Source of the DNA: Acidithiobacillus thiooxidans ATCC 19377
GTDB taxonomy: Bacteria; Pseudomonadota; Gammaproteobacteria; Acidithiobacillales; Acidithiobacillaceae
Direction: 5' to 3'
Assembly: GCF_009662475.1 (NCBI RefSeq)
Contig: NZ_CP045571.1
Coordinates: 2,664,501 to 2,728,500, forward strand
DNA: 64,000 nucleotides
Under the pieces are notes generated by a model, which did not search any database, was not told the DNA's origin, and saw only the letters and a program-made list of their open reading frames with translations. Positions 28,640 to 37,423 of the stretch are shown piece after piece. The translations under genes and the position numbers were made by a program. Numbering within the stretch: position 1 is the stretch's first letter; each line of letters opens with the position of its first letter.

Positions 28640-30526
28640 ATGACCCGTCATCTCACTCCCAAAGCGGCTTTATTGACTGCCGGTTTTATCCTGCTGACTG
28701 TCAGCGCCAACCCGGCTTTTGCCCGGGAACCCGCCCAGGTGAATTATCAGGTGTTACTCCTGCGTCAGGAACTGAGCGTCCAGAAAAACGGTGCCTATAC
28801 CGACAGCATTGACCGGGTGATTCAACCGCTGACCATGGCTGGCGTACAGTCACAATCCCAGATGCAAATTGGCTATCCAGCTAACTTTGCCCAGGTGCAC
28901 ATACTCGAAGCCTATACGGAAACGGCCTCGGGCGTTAAACATCCCGTCCCGGCCGATGCCATTTATACCCAATCCAGCCCGGATGCCCTGAGTGCCCCTT
29001 TTTTAAGTGATGGTCGCATCCAGAGTGTGGTCTTTCCGGCGGTAGCGCCCGGAGATACGCTGCACATCCGCTACACTATCCACTATGATCATCCCTATTT
29101 GCCGGGTATCTACGCCATCAGCACGCTCCTGGCCCCCAATGTGCCCGTCAGCAAGGCACAAATCATTTTGCACACCCCTGCCGCGCAAAAACTCTATGCC
29201 GCCCAACAAGGGGATGCCTGGCATGCCATGTCCGTCAGTCCCGCTAAAGATGCGACCAGCCGATCTTTTGAAACCAGCCTCAATAAAGTTTCCTACCCAC
29301 CACTGGGTAGTCCGGCACTGACCCAATATGCGCCCCTGGCGGTGATTTCGACGGCAGAACACTGGACTGAAGTCGCCAAGGCTTACAATCAGCTTGCCAC
29401 CCCAGCCATGCAGATGACCCCGGAATTGCAAAAAGCCGCTGAACATCTTGCGCATGGGGCGACGGGGCTGGATGCGGTCAAGGTCATTTATTACTGGATG
29501 CAAAAAAACATTCATTCGGTATCCATCAACTACGCCAATGCCGGCTTTACGCCACCCAGCGCGAGCAGCACCCTGCAACGCGGAGTCGGCGACAGTAATG
29601 CCAATGCGGTATTGCTCTGCACCCTGCTAGGCGCCCTCCATATTGAGGCAGTACCGGCCATGATTTCCACTTCAGCGCGCTTTCACCCCTACCCCGCTGT
29701 GGATCCCTTTGCCTTTGGTCATTTTCTGGTGTATGTGCCCGCTTATCATTTGTTTCTGGACCCCACTTCGCGCTATGCCGGCATCCATAGTTTGCCCCTG
29801 GAGGATGCGGGCCGACCGGTGCTCATTACCGGAAAAAATCCACGCATGACGCAAACCCCTTTGCCCGATCTCAGCTTGCCGCTCATCGACAAACATAGCC
29901 AACTCCGCCTGAGCGCCTCCGGCACCATGCACGACCAGACCGTCGAAATACGCCGGGGTTACGCCGCCCAGGATATTCGCTCCGCCCTGATGGGCAGCAA
30001 GGGACGCATGTTGATGAAAGGATTGCGCAACGGTTTTTATGAACAGGGAGATCTGGGGCAACTGGAAAGCATTGCTTTTCAGAACCGGAAAAAGCTCGAC
30101 CAGCCTCTGGGCCTGAAAACCAGCGCCGTAAAAAACGGCCTGTTTATACCCGGTCATAGTGTCGCCATGATCATGCCCACAGATACGTCCATTGCCAAAC
30201 CTCTGCAGGCCTTTACTGCCGAGAGCGTCCGCACAACACCGAGTTTGATCAACCCCAGCTATATGCAATCAGATATTTCCCTGAAATTGCCGCAAGGTTA
30301 TCAGCCCGCCTATTTACCGAAAAATATCGACGTACAGACATCCGTTGGAAGCTATAGCATTCACTACGCACTGTCCGGACAAACCCTCAAAATTGATCAG
30401 CGGCTGAAGCTGCCGGAGTTTGTGATCAGCGCGAAGGACTACCCGGCCTTGCACCAACTGGCGATATTGAGCTCCAGCAGTACCCGCGAGGGGTTACTGC
30501 TGGTGAAAGGATTCACTAAACGCTGA
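28640..30526 (+). CDS. secreted DUF3857 / transglutaminase-like paralog lacking catalytic Cys
   Basis: Paralog of the preceding gene, 628 aa from the ATG at 28640 (AGGAAA 7 nt upstream). An ATG at 28619 overlapping the previous stop is the alternative. The signal peptide ends near AFAR. It has the same DUF3857 plus transglutaminase-like layout. At the active site the sequence reads GVGDSNANA (about 317), so the catalytic Cys is replaced by Ser, while His (FGHFLVYV) and Asp (FLDPTS) remain. It is thus a likely inactive or altered partner of the upstream protein. Its 3' end overlaps the convergent phosphoesterase gene by 11 bp. Confidence 0.72.
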   Translation: MTRHLTPKAALLTAGFILLTVSANPAFAREPAQVNYQVLLLRQELSVQKNGAYTDSIDRVIQPLTMAGVQSQSQMQIGYPANFAQVHILEAYTETASGVKHPVPADAIYTQSSPDALSAPFLSDGRIQSVVFPAVAPGDTLHIRYTIHYDHPYLPGIYAISTLLAPNVPVSKAQIILHTPAAQKLYAAQQGDAWHAMSVSPAKDATSRSFETSLNKVSYPPLGSPALTQYAPLAVISTAEHWTEVAKAYNQLATPAMQMTPELQKAAEHLAHGATGLDAVKVIYYWMQKNIHSVSINYANAGFTPPSASSTLQRGVGDSNANAVLLCTLLGALHIEAVPAMISTSARFHPYPAVDPFAFGHFLVYVPAYHLFLDPTSRYAGIHSLPLEDAGRPVLITGKNPRMTQTPLPDLSLPLIDKHSQLRLSASGTMHDQTVEIRRGYAAQDIRSALMGSKGRMLMKGLRNGFYEQGDLGQLESIAFQNRKKLDQPLGLKTSAVKNGLFIPGHSVAMIMPTDTSIAKPLQAFTAESVRTTPSLINPSYMQSDISLKLPQGYQPAYLPKNIDVQTSVGSYSIHYALSGQTLKIDQRLKLPEFVISAKDYPALHQLAILSSSSTREGLLLVKGFTKR

Positions 30527-32090
30527 AATCCTTGGGTTGCTGATCCCAGTCAAAAGCACCCAACAGATCATAAGCATCCCGATCGCGATGATTGAGGGGA
30601 TCGAGACCGAAACGGGTTTCAATAAATTTGAGAATGCTGGCGGTACTGGCCAGATGATGATCAACCAGGCCACTCCGCGCCCATGGACTGATCAACATGG
30701 CGGGAATACGGGTTCCAAATCCGTAATCATCCACCACTTTCGGAGGTAACGAATCCCAAAAACCACCCCCTTCATCATAAGTGATAAATATGGCGGTTTT
30801 ATCCCAGGCTGGCCCATCAGCCGCAGCGCGCACCAGTTGCTCCACCCATTCCATACCATAAGCGGGCGCACTATCCGCCGGATGTTCATCATGGGATGCC
30901 GTAGCCTTCAAAAAAGAAACCGATGGCAACTTGCCGGCACGCGCATCCGCCAGAAAATCATCACTATCCCGAATATGACCTGCCTTAACATAATCAGGCC
31001 AACGCGGGTAATACTGGAAAGGATTATGATGGGCAACATATAACTGGCTGGTATCAATCACTGCCGAACCATCTCCCGGTCCGAAAGCCGTTTTCAGTGC
31101 CCAGGGCTTTACCTTGTTCCAATTTTCGTTGTACCAGGCCCAGGAAACCTTTGCCGCATCCAAACGATCACCAATATTGTCATACGTCTGCGCTGCTGGC
31201 GGCGGCGAAATTTTCAGCTCTTTCATTCTACCTGCGTCCGTAGGACCTTGAATAGGCGCCAGATCATTCACCATGATTTTCCGATGATCATAAGGCAAAT
31301 CGAAAAATCCATGTTCCAGACCGGCTTCACGCGGATCGAAGGGTGCACAAATATCCGCTGTAGCCTGAGGATTGATGCACGAACGCGCGGCGACGAGATA
31401 CAGGGCATTGCCCGTACTACCACCACTCATTGCCTGATAAAAATGGTCAAACAAGGTGTATTTATGCGCCACGCGATGATAAAAAGGAAGATCTTCTCCC
31501 GTATAGTGCCCCAGAACAGGGCCACTGGGACGGGCCAGATCAAAAGCCATCTGCTCTGCCGACATTTTCCTGAATTCATCACGGTGCAAATGGGTTTTGC
31601 TACCCCCGGCCAGGGCTACAAAACGGTCCATTTTCCCATTATTGACTTCTGCCATCATCCGAAAGAAACGATGCCTTGGATCCCAGTTGACGTTGCCCTT
31701 GGCTGGAATATATGGTGCCAAATGAAAGGGCTTATTAGCCAGTTGCACATTCTGAAAACCGGGAATATCCAGGGGCAAAGGTAAGTTACCATAGGGAATT
31801 CCGGCCGGATTTTTCTGGAGACCATTGAAGCGAGGGTCCAGATTTCCTGATGAATCCAAGAGATTAATGACTTTTTGACCATTCTTGGGTTGAAAAGTCC
31901 CAAAATAATGATCAAAACTGCGATTTTCCTGAAAAATGACAACCACATGCTCAATTTTTTTGCGCAGGATGGTTTTTTCATCCACACCAGCCGCATGGGC
32001 TATACCCATTAATTTGGGTGCGGAAACTACTGCTGCACCACCTAACCCCAATTGCTTCAAAAACTGCCGACGATTCTGACGCTCCATCAT
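30516..32090 (-). CDS. Tat-exported phosphoesterase (AcpA / phospholipase C family)
   Basis: Secreted phosphoesterase of family PF04185, 524 aa, without the C-terminal DUF756 domains, like Francisella AcpA. A Tat signal (NRRQFLKQLGLGG) ends near AHA (about 33). Catalytic blocks are QENRSFDHYFG (about 54-64), the SGGSTGNALY segment holding the nucleophilic Ser/Thr region, and YDEGGGFWDSLPP. It should release phosphate from esters or phospholipids in the periplasm or outside. It is the last gene of the leftward PHO-box operon, 41 bp after the RNase T2 gene. Acid phosphatase and phospholipase C activities cannot be told apart. Confidence 0.86.
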   Translation of the reverse strand: MMERQNRRQFLKQLGLGGAAVVSAPKLMGIAHAAGVDEKTILRKKIEHVVVIFQENRSFDHYFGTFQPKNGQKVINLLDSSGNLDPRFNGLQKNPAGIPYGNLPLPLDIPGFQNVQLANKPFHLAPYIPAKGNVNWDPRHRFFRMMAEVNNGKMDRFVALAGGSKTHLHRDEFRKMSAEQMAFDLARPSGPVLGHYTGEDLPFYHRVAHKYTLFDHFYQAMSGGSTGNALYLVAARSCINPQATADICAPFDPREAGLEHGFFDLPYDHRKIMVNDLAPIQGPTDAGRMKELKISPPPAAQTYDNIGDRLDAAKVSWAWYNENWNKVKPWALKTAFGPGDGSAVIDTSQLYVAHHNPFQYYPRWPDYVKAGHIRDSDDFLADARAGKLPSVSFLKATASHDEHPADSAPAYGMEWVEQLVRAAADGPAWDKTAIFITYDEGGGFWDSLPPKVVDDYGFGTRIPAMLISPWARSGLVDHHLASTASILKFIETRFGLDPLNHRDRDAYDLLGAFDWDQQPKDFSV

Positions 32091-32131
32091 ATATTCCTCA
32101 TCAAAAAGAGAGAGTTTGTTATTCTGGTGGT

Positions 32132-32944
32132 TTAATTCAGTATATGAATTTTTTCAGCACAATTTCCCTTGCGGCCCTTTTCAAGACTGTCCGGGGCAGG
32201 GAAATCATTAACTTTATCTTTGTGAATGGTAATCCAGGCTTGGGTCAAAATATCACCTTGATGCTCCAGTTCATGGGTATGACGGCCGGGCGTCTCGCAA
32301 CGGAGTTCCAGCGCATCCGCATTTTTCACTTTGAAGCTTTTGGCAAAGGCTTTGAGAATAGCATTGCGCTCCACCCATTGCCCGCGATGCTCACGAATAA
32401 AGGCCGTGAACGAGCTGGCGTTGAGTTTATCCAGCAAATCCAGCTCCTTGGGGAAAAACTGTTCGGGCGTTTCGCCGAAGCAGGCGACATGCTTGTAATA
32501 CTCATGGCGATCCAGACAAATATTGGCCATGGGCATGTGTGCATACAAACGCTGATGCAGTGCAGCCGGTAAATTCAGAGCCGGATTGGCACAACTATCC
32601 TTTGGCAGGGTATGGCCCGGGTTATACCAGTAACAGCCGTAATGCCACCAGGTCGGGCCATTCATTCCGGAGGCAATGAGGGATTGGGGGCGGCTCGCCC
32701 ACAGCCCATGCATGGTCCACTCCTGGTTAATTTTTGCGTCCGGGGACAAATCCTTGCAGGCAGCACCCGCATTGGTCCAGGTCGCGCACACGCCGGGATG
32801 CCACATGACCGCAAAAGTATAGTGGTTGAAATTCTGCATACCCTGGGGAACGTCTGCCGCTGCCAGCGAAGATGACAGACCAGTCCCAACAAGACCGAGA
32901 GATAAAACTGAAACTTTTATGACTCGCAAAATATTCACTGGCAA
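32132..32944 (-). CDS. secreted RNase T2 family endoribonuclease
   Basis: Periplasmic or secreted RNase I-like enzyme of 270 aa that cuts RNA through 2',3'-cyclic phosphates. A signal peptide ends near LAAA (about 30). Both active-site blocks are present: CAS I as WTMHGLW (His 79) and CAS II as DRHEYYKHVAC (His 147, Glu 148, Lys 151, His 152). CAS II deviates slightly from the usual HEW-KHG-C. Several cysteine pairs fit the family. Start codons are non-ATG: TTG at 32944 or GTG at 32938, behind GGGGAG. It sits in the PHO-box TonB operon, which points to RNA as a phosphorus source. Confidence 0.88.
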   Translation of the reverse strand: MPVNILRVIKVSVLSLGLVGTGLSSSLAAADVPQGMQNFNHYTFAVMWHPGVCATWTNAGAACKDLSPDAKINQEWTMHGLWASRPQSLIASGMNGPTWWHYGCYWYNPGHTLPKDSCANPALNLPAALHQRLYAHMPMANICLDRHEYYKHVACFGETPEQFFPKELDLLDKLNASSFTAFIREHRGQWVERNAILKAFAKSFKVKNADALELRCETPGRHTHELEHQGDILTQAWITIHKDKVNDFPAPDSLEKGRKGNCAEKIHILN

Positions 32945-32971
32945 AATGCTCCCCGAAAAATAGTGTTCATA

Positions 32972-33712
32972 TTAACTGGAGTGGCTGGACAAATGTACTT
33001 CAACCGTAAAGTTGGTTGCATGCTTGGGCATGTTTTTCGTGAAGGGCGGATAGTTACCCTCTTTCACGGATTGCAGAGCCGCCTTATCAATCGGTTGCAC
33101 ACCACTGGACTGGGTGATTTTGGCCCAAAGCAGTTGTCCGGAAGGGGTCAACCGGAAAGTGATGACTGACGTACCACTTAAGTGCATCAGGCGCACGGCC
33201 TCAGGCACATGGGCATCGGCCTGAACCTGGGCACGTACCATGGCCGCATAGCGCGCCAATGCTGCCTGCCGCGCCGCCATACTGGGAGCCGGAGGGGGCG
33301 GCGGCGGCGCAGGTGGTGTTACCGGTGGCGCCGGCGGTACGACTGGAGCAGTCGGCAACGGCGTCTTGGCCATCAGCGGCTTGGGCGCCGGAGTATGATG
33401 GACCACTGGACGCGGTTGGGGGATAGGTTTGGGCCTCGGCACCGGTACCGGCTTGGGTTGCACCACTGGTTTGGGCGGCGGCGGAACCGGAATGGGTTTA
33501 GGCTTAGGCGGCGCCGGATGCACCATATGAATAGCGATGATTTTTTTCACCACCGGCTTGGGCGGTGGCGGCGCCGAGCTGATCCACAGCAGGCCTGCCA
33601 GCAGCGCAATTTCCATAACCGCCCCCACCAGCAGGGCCTTACCAAAATGCCCCTCAGACTTATCAGGCCCTTGGGGCGACCAGGAAGGATTTGTCACCAT
33701 GGTATTCATCAT
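32972..33712 (-). CDS. tonB: TonB energy transducer (first system)
   Basis: TonB protein of 246 aa linking the ExbBD motor to its receptor. The single membrane helix lies at about 25-45. A very proline-rich spacer with Pro-Lys/Pro-Val repeats (about 48-145) spans the periplasm. The C-terminal TonB domain (about 155-240) contains GTSVITFRLTPSGQL and the final beta strand. It lies 115 bp behind the receptor gene and 27 bp before the RNase gene. A perfect 10-bp hairpin occupies the gap before it. Confidence 0.9.
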   Translation of the reverse strand: MMNTMVTNPSWSPQGPDKSEGHFGKALLVGAVMEIALLAGLLWISSAPPPPKPVVKKIIAIHMVHPAPPKPKPIPVPPPPKPVVQPKPVPVPRPKPIPQPRPVVHHTPAPKPLMAKTPLPTAPVVPPAPPVTPPAPPPPPPAPSMAARQAALARYAAMVRAQVQADAHVPEAVRLMHLSGTSVITFRLTPSGQLLWAKITQSSGVQPIDKAALQSVKEGNYPPFTKNMPKHATNFTVEVHLSSHSS

Positions 33713-33730
33713 TTAACCCTCATCGAATGA

Positions 33731-33770
33731 CATTGCCCGGAAATGTACCGAAGCACCATGCCGGGCAATG
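33731..33770 (-). repeat. intercistronic hairpin between receptor and tonB
   Basis: Perfect 10-bp arms CATTGCCCGG (33731-33740) and CCGGGCAATG (33761-33770) enclose a 20-nt loop. No T-run follows in the direction of transcription. It may be a partial terminator or an mRNA stabiliser that sets receptor output above downstream genes. Confidence 0.6.
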
Positions 33771-33827
33771 GCTTTCAAATAGCGCCGCAAATCCTTTAAA
33801 AGAGTTACGGCGCGAACAAATAACGGC

Positions 33828-36230
33828 TTAGAAATTAGCCGTCAGGCTTACATAAAAAGTTCTCGGTGCCCCGGGCAGACCAATCAGATCGCCCTTGGTG
33901 TTGGGTCCGTAAGTTCCACCACTGCTGATATATTCATAACTGTTGTAGCGGTTTCCAAGCACATTGAGCAGATCCACATCCACGCCCACATTCCTGAAAT
34001 AAGCCATGTGCATGGGAATCTTGCTGTGCAAAGCCAGGTTCAGCAAAGTATAAGAGGGCAGTTTTGCCGTAGCTGAGGGTGACTTGGTGATACTGTCATA
34101 CAGGGACTGGGGTCCGGTGTACTGCACCCAAATACGCGGTTCCAGCAAAATACCGTCAACGAAACTTTTGGTATAGGCACCAATATTGAAAGTTGCATCC
34201 GGGACATTGGCAACTGGCAAACCATCATAACTTTTACCTTTCACGGTATAATTACTGAAATACGCTTTCTGGAACGACAAATTGGCAAAGGTGTGGAGCC
34301 AGTACAGTGGATTATCCACAGCATAAATATTGACGCCTTCATAATCCGAAGTGCCGTCGGCATTGATCACATCACCATTGGTCAAAGTAATGGGAAGATA
34401 CTGATTGGAGAAGCGGGTGAAGTACCAGTTGGCACTAAACAGAAAATGATGCAGGTAACCATCATGCGCCACGTGGACCTTGAAGCCGGCCTGATAATTC
34501 TGTCCCTTTTCCAACGAAAGCGAACTGGCTGGGATAGCCTGGAAAGGACCACCGCCACCACCGAATGCAGGTGTCTGATAAGCCTCACTATAACCTGCAA
34601 ACAACGCCAGATGATGAATAGGACGCCAGCTGATATTCACCGAAGGTTCCACCGCACTCAGGCTGCGAGAATCCGTAGGGAGTATAGCCTGATTACCCTT
34701 AGGATACAATTGACTCGACTCCGGGAAGGTTTCCGTTGTAAAAGGCGTATAATTCATCTGAAATTGTTCTACGCGAACTCCTGGAGTAATATCCACAGAG
34801 GATATCGGATGAATTTTATCCTGGAAGAAAGCCGCCACATCAGTCACATCCAGAAAGTCGCTCCGGTACTTGTCATTGGGAACAAAACGCGTGGCATAGT
34901 AGGGTGCATATTGGCTGTAGAAGGCATTTTTAGAGTTGTCTCTGGATTTGATAAAATAGCCACCAAATCCCAGCTTGTTATAGGGCAACTTGCTATCAAA
35001 CCAGAGCTTATCCCCGTAAGTTTCACTGTGGGGATCATTATACTCATTAGTATTGGGTGCACCGACTGCATAGGAAACATAACGATTGTGCAAACGGTGT
35101 CCATAACGATACCAGATGTCATTATGCAGCCAGGTCGCGGCACCAATATCCACGTTCAGCTTGTTGTAGAACATCCAGGTGCTGTTACTGTCAATTTTGT
35201 AGGGTACAGCATTGTAAAAACCAGAGGTCTGCTGGCTATACAGCGGGCCCGGTATAGGCTTACCGGTAGTATTATTGAAACCGTTGATAGTCGTGCCCGA
35301 TGCCGCCGATACCGGTATATCATAAGGCTTGTAGGCTGAACCCTTGGCCAAATAGGCTCCGAAACTGTCATCGCCCCGGCGGAAGCGCTTGCGAATCTTG
35401 AAGAACCAGGCATAGCTATTGCTCGGCAAAACCACTCCAGAAGGACTGAGTAAACTGGTTCCGGATGGTACGCCAAGGAAACTGTTACCGCTGCTCACGC
35501 CGCCCGCGAGAACCGCTGAAAAACCATCAAAATTACCGGTACGCACATCAAAGTGAATATTCTTGAAATCATTACTTCCGTAACTCATACCAATACTGGC
35601 ACCAGGTTTGTTGGTCGGCTGGATCGGCACAAAATCAATACCACCTCCAATATTGTTGTACCAGCGATTCTCAGGATTACCAGGGCCATAGGTGACATGA
35701 ATGCCCTGGATCATGGAAGGCTGATTGACTTGGGGAGACTGCCACAACCCGGTAGCCGGATTATTCATGGGGATACCATCAAAAGAGATGGCAATGCTGT
35801 GTGCGGCCTCAGATCCCTTGGGATTACCCCAGCCTTGTTTAATACCATCTATGCTGATCTGAGCCTTGGCAGCGCCCGTCCCATAACTGGCCAAGGTACT
35901 CACCCCGGGAGCAAAATTCAGCATTTGCGCACCGCCGGCACCTGGTCCTGCTGCTTCAATTTCTTTTCTGCCTAACACTTTTGAAGAAATGCCTGACTTG
36001 AAAATATGCTTTTGCTTGGGTAATTCTGGCGTATGCTGCGCATAAGCAGATTGTGTCACCACATTACTGGAAACTTCGCCTACAGCAATGCTTTGCTGAT
36101 TGGTTTTGTGTCGTACCCGTGCGCTGCGCGTCTGGGCGGTCACCCCCGCATGGGCCAGTGGTATCAAGCCCAAGATGCCGGTAGCGGCCAAGGCAAGGGT
36201 TAATGGACGCATATTTGTTTTACGGTACAT
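33828..36230 (-). CDS. TonB-dependent outer-membrane receptor (first system)
   Basis: Receptor of 800 aa. A signal peptide ends near AHAG (about 29). The plug domain (about 70-210) contains APGVSTLASYGTGAAKAQIS, IDGI and IPMNNP. A 22-strand barrel follows and ends in aromatic Phe (SLTANF), as expected for outer-membrane insertion. AGGAG lies 9 nt before the ATG. It is the third gene of the PHO-box operon behind exbB and exbD. The ligand is unknown. Fold and sequence resemble FecA-type receptors, but the operon context (RNase T2, phosphoesterase) argues for an organic phosphate or a nucleotide/lipid-derived ligand. Confidence 0.88.
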   Translation of the reverse strand: MYRKTNMRPLTLALAATGILGLIPLAHAGVTAQTRSARVRHKTNQQSIAVGEVSSNVVTQSAYAQHTPELPKQKHIFKSGISSKVLGRKEIEAAGPGAGGAQMLNFAPGVSTLASYGTGAAKAQISIDGIKQGWGNPKGSEAAHSIAISFDGIPMNNPATGLWQSPQVNQPSMIQGIHVTYGPGNPENRWYNNIGGGIDFVPIQPTNKPGASIGMSYGSNDFKNIHFDVRTGNFDGFSAVLAGGVSSGNSFLGVPSGTSLLSPSGVVLPSNSYAWFFKIRKRFRRGDDSFGAYLAKGSAYKPYDIPVSAASGTTINGFNNTTGKPIPGPLYSQQTSGFYNAVPYKIDSNSTWMFYNKLNVDIGAATWLHNDIWYRYGHRLHNRYVSYAVGAPNTNEYNDPHSETYGDKLWFDSKLPYNKLGFGGYFIKSRDNSKNAFYSQYAPYYATRFVPNDKYRSDFLDVTDVAAFFQDKIHPISSVDITPGVRVEQFQMNYTPFTTETFPESSQLYPKGNQAILPTDSRSLSAVEPSVNISWRPIHHLALFAGYSEAYQTPAFGGGGGPFQAIPASSLSLEKGQNYQAGFKVHVAHDGYLHHFLFSANWYFTRFSNQYLPITLTNGDVINADGTSDYEGVNIYAVDNPLYWLHTFANLSFQKAYFSNYTVKGKSYDGLPVANVPDATFNIGAYTKSFVDGILLEPRIWVQYTGPQSLYDSITKSPSATAKLPSYTLLNLALHSKIPMHMAYFRNVGVDVDLLNVLGNRYNSYEYISSGGTYGPNTKGDLIGLPGAPRTFYVSLTANF

Positions 36231-36265
36231 TTTTTATAACTCCTTAATGTTAGGAAAAAGTTTGT

Positions 36266-36664
36266 TCAAGAACTTTTTGCCGCTATCCCGATATCACTCA
36301 CCCCCGCCTTCTGGCAGCGGTCCATGACATGAATGAAATCCTGAAAGGGCACGCCCCTGTCAGCGGCGATGGTGATCTGGGTCTTGCCGGGGTCGCCGTC
36401 GCTGGCGAGCATTTTCTCCAGACCATCCAGGTCGTAATGATGACCCTTGACGTTCACCGACCCGTCTTTCTGAATGTTGATGGTGAAATGTGGACGCGGC
36501 AGACTCTGGGCTTCACTGGAAGTGGGCAACTGCAGATTGAGGCCCTTGTCGGGAATCATCTGCAGGGTGATCATGATGAAAAACACCAGCAGGAAGAGCA
36601 TGATGTCAATCATTGGAATGATTTCGACCCGACCCTTTTTCTGCTCGAAATAGCGTCTTTCCAT
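36266..36664 (-). CDS. exbD: ExbD biopolymer transport protein (first system)
   Basis: Motor subunit of 132 aa. The N-terminal membrane helix contains the proton-path Asp in IIPMIDIMLFLLVFFIM (Asp about 20). A periplasmic ExbD domain follows. The start codon overlaps the stop of exbB (TAATG), indicating coupled translation. With ExbB it energises the TonB of the same operon. Confidence 0.93.
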   Translation of the reverse strand: MERRYFEQKKGRVEIIPMIDIMLFLLVFFIMITLQMIPDKGLNLQLPTSSEAQSLPRPHFTINIQKDGSVNVKGHHYDLDGLEKMLASDGDPGKTQITIAADRGVPFQDFIHVMDRCQKAGVSDIGIAAKSS

Positions 36665-37347
36665 TATCCCGCCCTCGCCACGGCCACCGCTTCAGCATTG
36701 GGGCGGCCTTCGGTGTCAAAGGTCACGACCGGCTGACCATCCATGCGGTTGATGAGCATGGTTTTCACCGAGTCCAGTTGCAGCAGAATCATGCGCACCT
36801 GATTATTGAAGGCATTGAAGGTCAACAATCCGAGCATGGCGATGAACAGGCCGGAAGCGGTGGATACCAGCGCATCGGCAACGCCACCGGTGACCTGCAT
36901 AGGCGCGTGTCCGGGCTGGGCCAATACCGAAAACGCATGAAACATGCCGATGATGGTCCCGAACAAACCCAGCAGCGGGGCCAGGGTAATAATGGTGTCC
37001 AGCAACCACAGGCGGCGGTCCAGTTTCGGCGCAATGACCAGCACGCTTTCTTCCAGGCGGCTGGCGAGGGCTTCGCCTTTCACCTGACCACTATGGGCGG
37101 CAGCAGTGCGCAGCAGAGCAGCCTCGGGCAGGTCGCCCGCATCTTCTGCCAGGGTATTGAGAGCTTCGCGGTCCAGACGGCCATGACGCCCCAGTTCTTG
37201 CACAAATACCAGACCGCGCAAAATGGTCCGCCGCAGGTACCAGAAGCGATCCACCATCACGGCCAGTTCCACCAGCAGCATCAGGCCCAGAATGTATAGA
37301 ACCCCGTCCGAATAGTTGGCGAGGTGAATGAGATATTGGAGGTTCAT
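36664..37347 (-). CDS. exbB: ExbB / MotA-TolQ-ExbB proton channel (first system)
   Basis: Motor subunit of 227 aa with three membrane helices (about 13-35, 115-140, 160-185). The signature LAPLLGLFGTIIGMFHAF lies in the second helix. The ATG at 37347 is chosen over an upstream TTG (37368), because AAGGTGC precedes it and the predicted transcription start near 37372 would leave no leader for the TTG. It is the first gene of the leftward PHO-box operon exbB-exbD-receptor-tonB-RNase T2-phosphoesterase. Confidence 0.92.
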   Translation of the reverse strand: MNLQYLIHLANYSDGVLYILGLMLLVELAVMVDRFWYLRRTILRGLVFVQELGRHGRLDREALNTLAEDAGDLPEAALLRTAAAHSGQVKGEALASRLEESVLVIAPKLDRRLWLLDTIITLAPLLGLFGTIIGMFHAFSVLAQPGHAPMQVTGGVADALVSTASGLFIAMLGLLTFNAFNNQVRMILLQLDSVKTMLINRMDGQPVVTFDTEGRPNAEAVAVARAG

Positions 37348-37378
37348 CAGAAAAGCACCTTGTAACAATGAAGGTGCT

Positions 37379-37423
37379 ACCTTAACAAACTAATGTGACA
37401 GTTTTATGAACCTTTTATGACAA
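37379..37423 (-). promoter_or_regulatory. PHO-box promoter of the first TonB operon
   Basis: On the minus strand units TTGTCAT (37417-37423), GGTTCAT (37406-37412) and CTGTCAC (37395-37401) repeat every 11 bp. The -10 TAAGGT (37379-37384) follows after exactly 10 bp. The box overlaps the last codons of the upstream response-regulator gene. Confidence 0.85.

Noticed and set aside
33290..33580. Repetitive GC-rich DNA that could be a tandem repeat
   Set aside because: It is the codon pattern of the proline-rich TonB spacer, not an independent repeat array.
34293..35339. A 348-aa frame antisense to the first TonB receptor
   Set aside because: The receptor plug and barrel on the other strand are convincing; this frame is Ile/Arg-rich noise.
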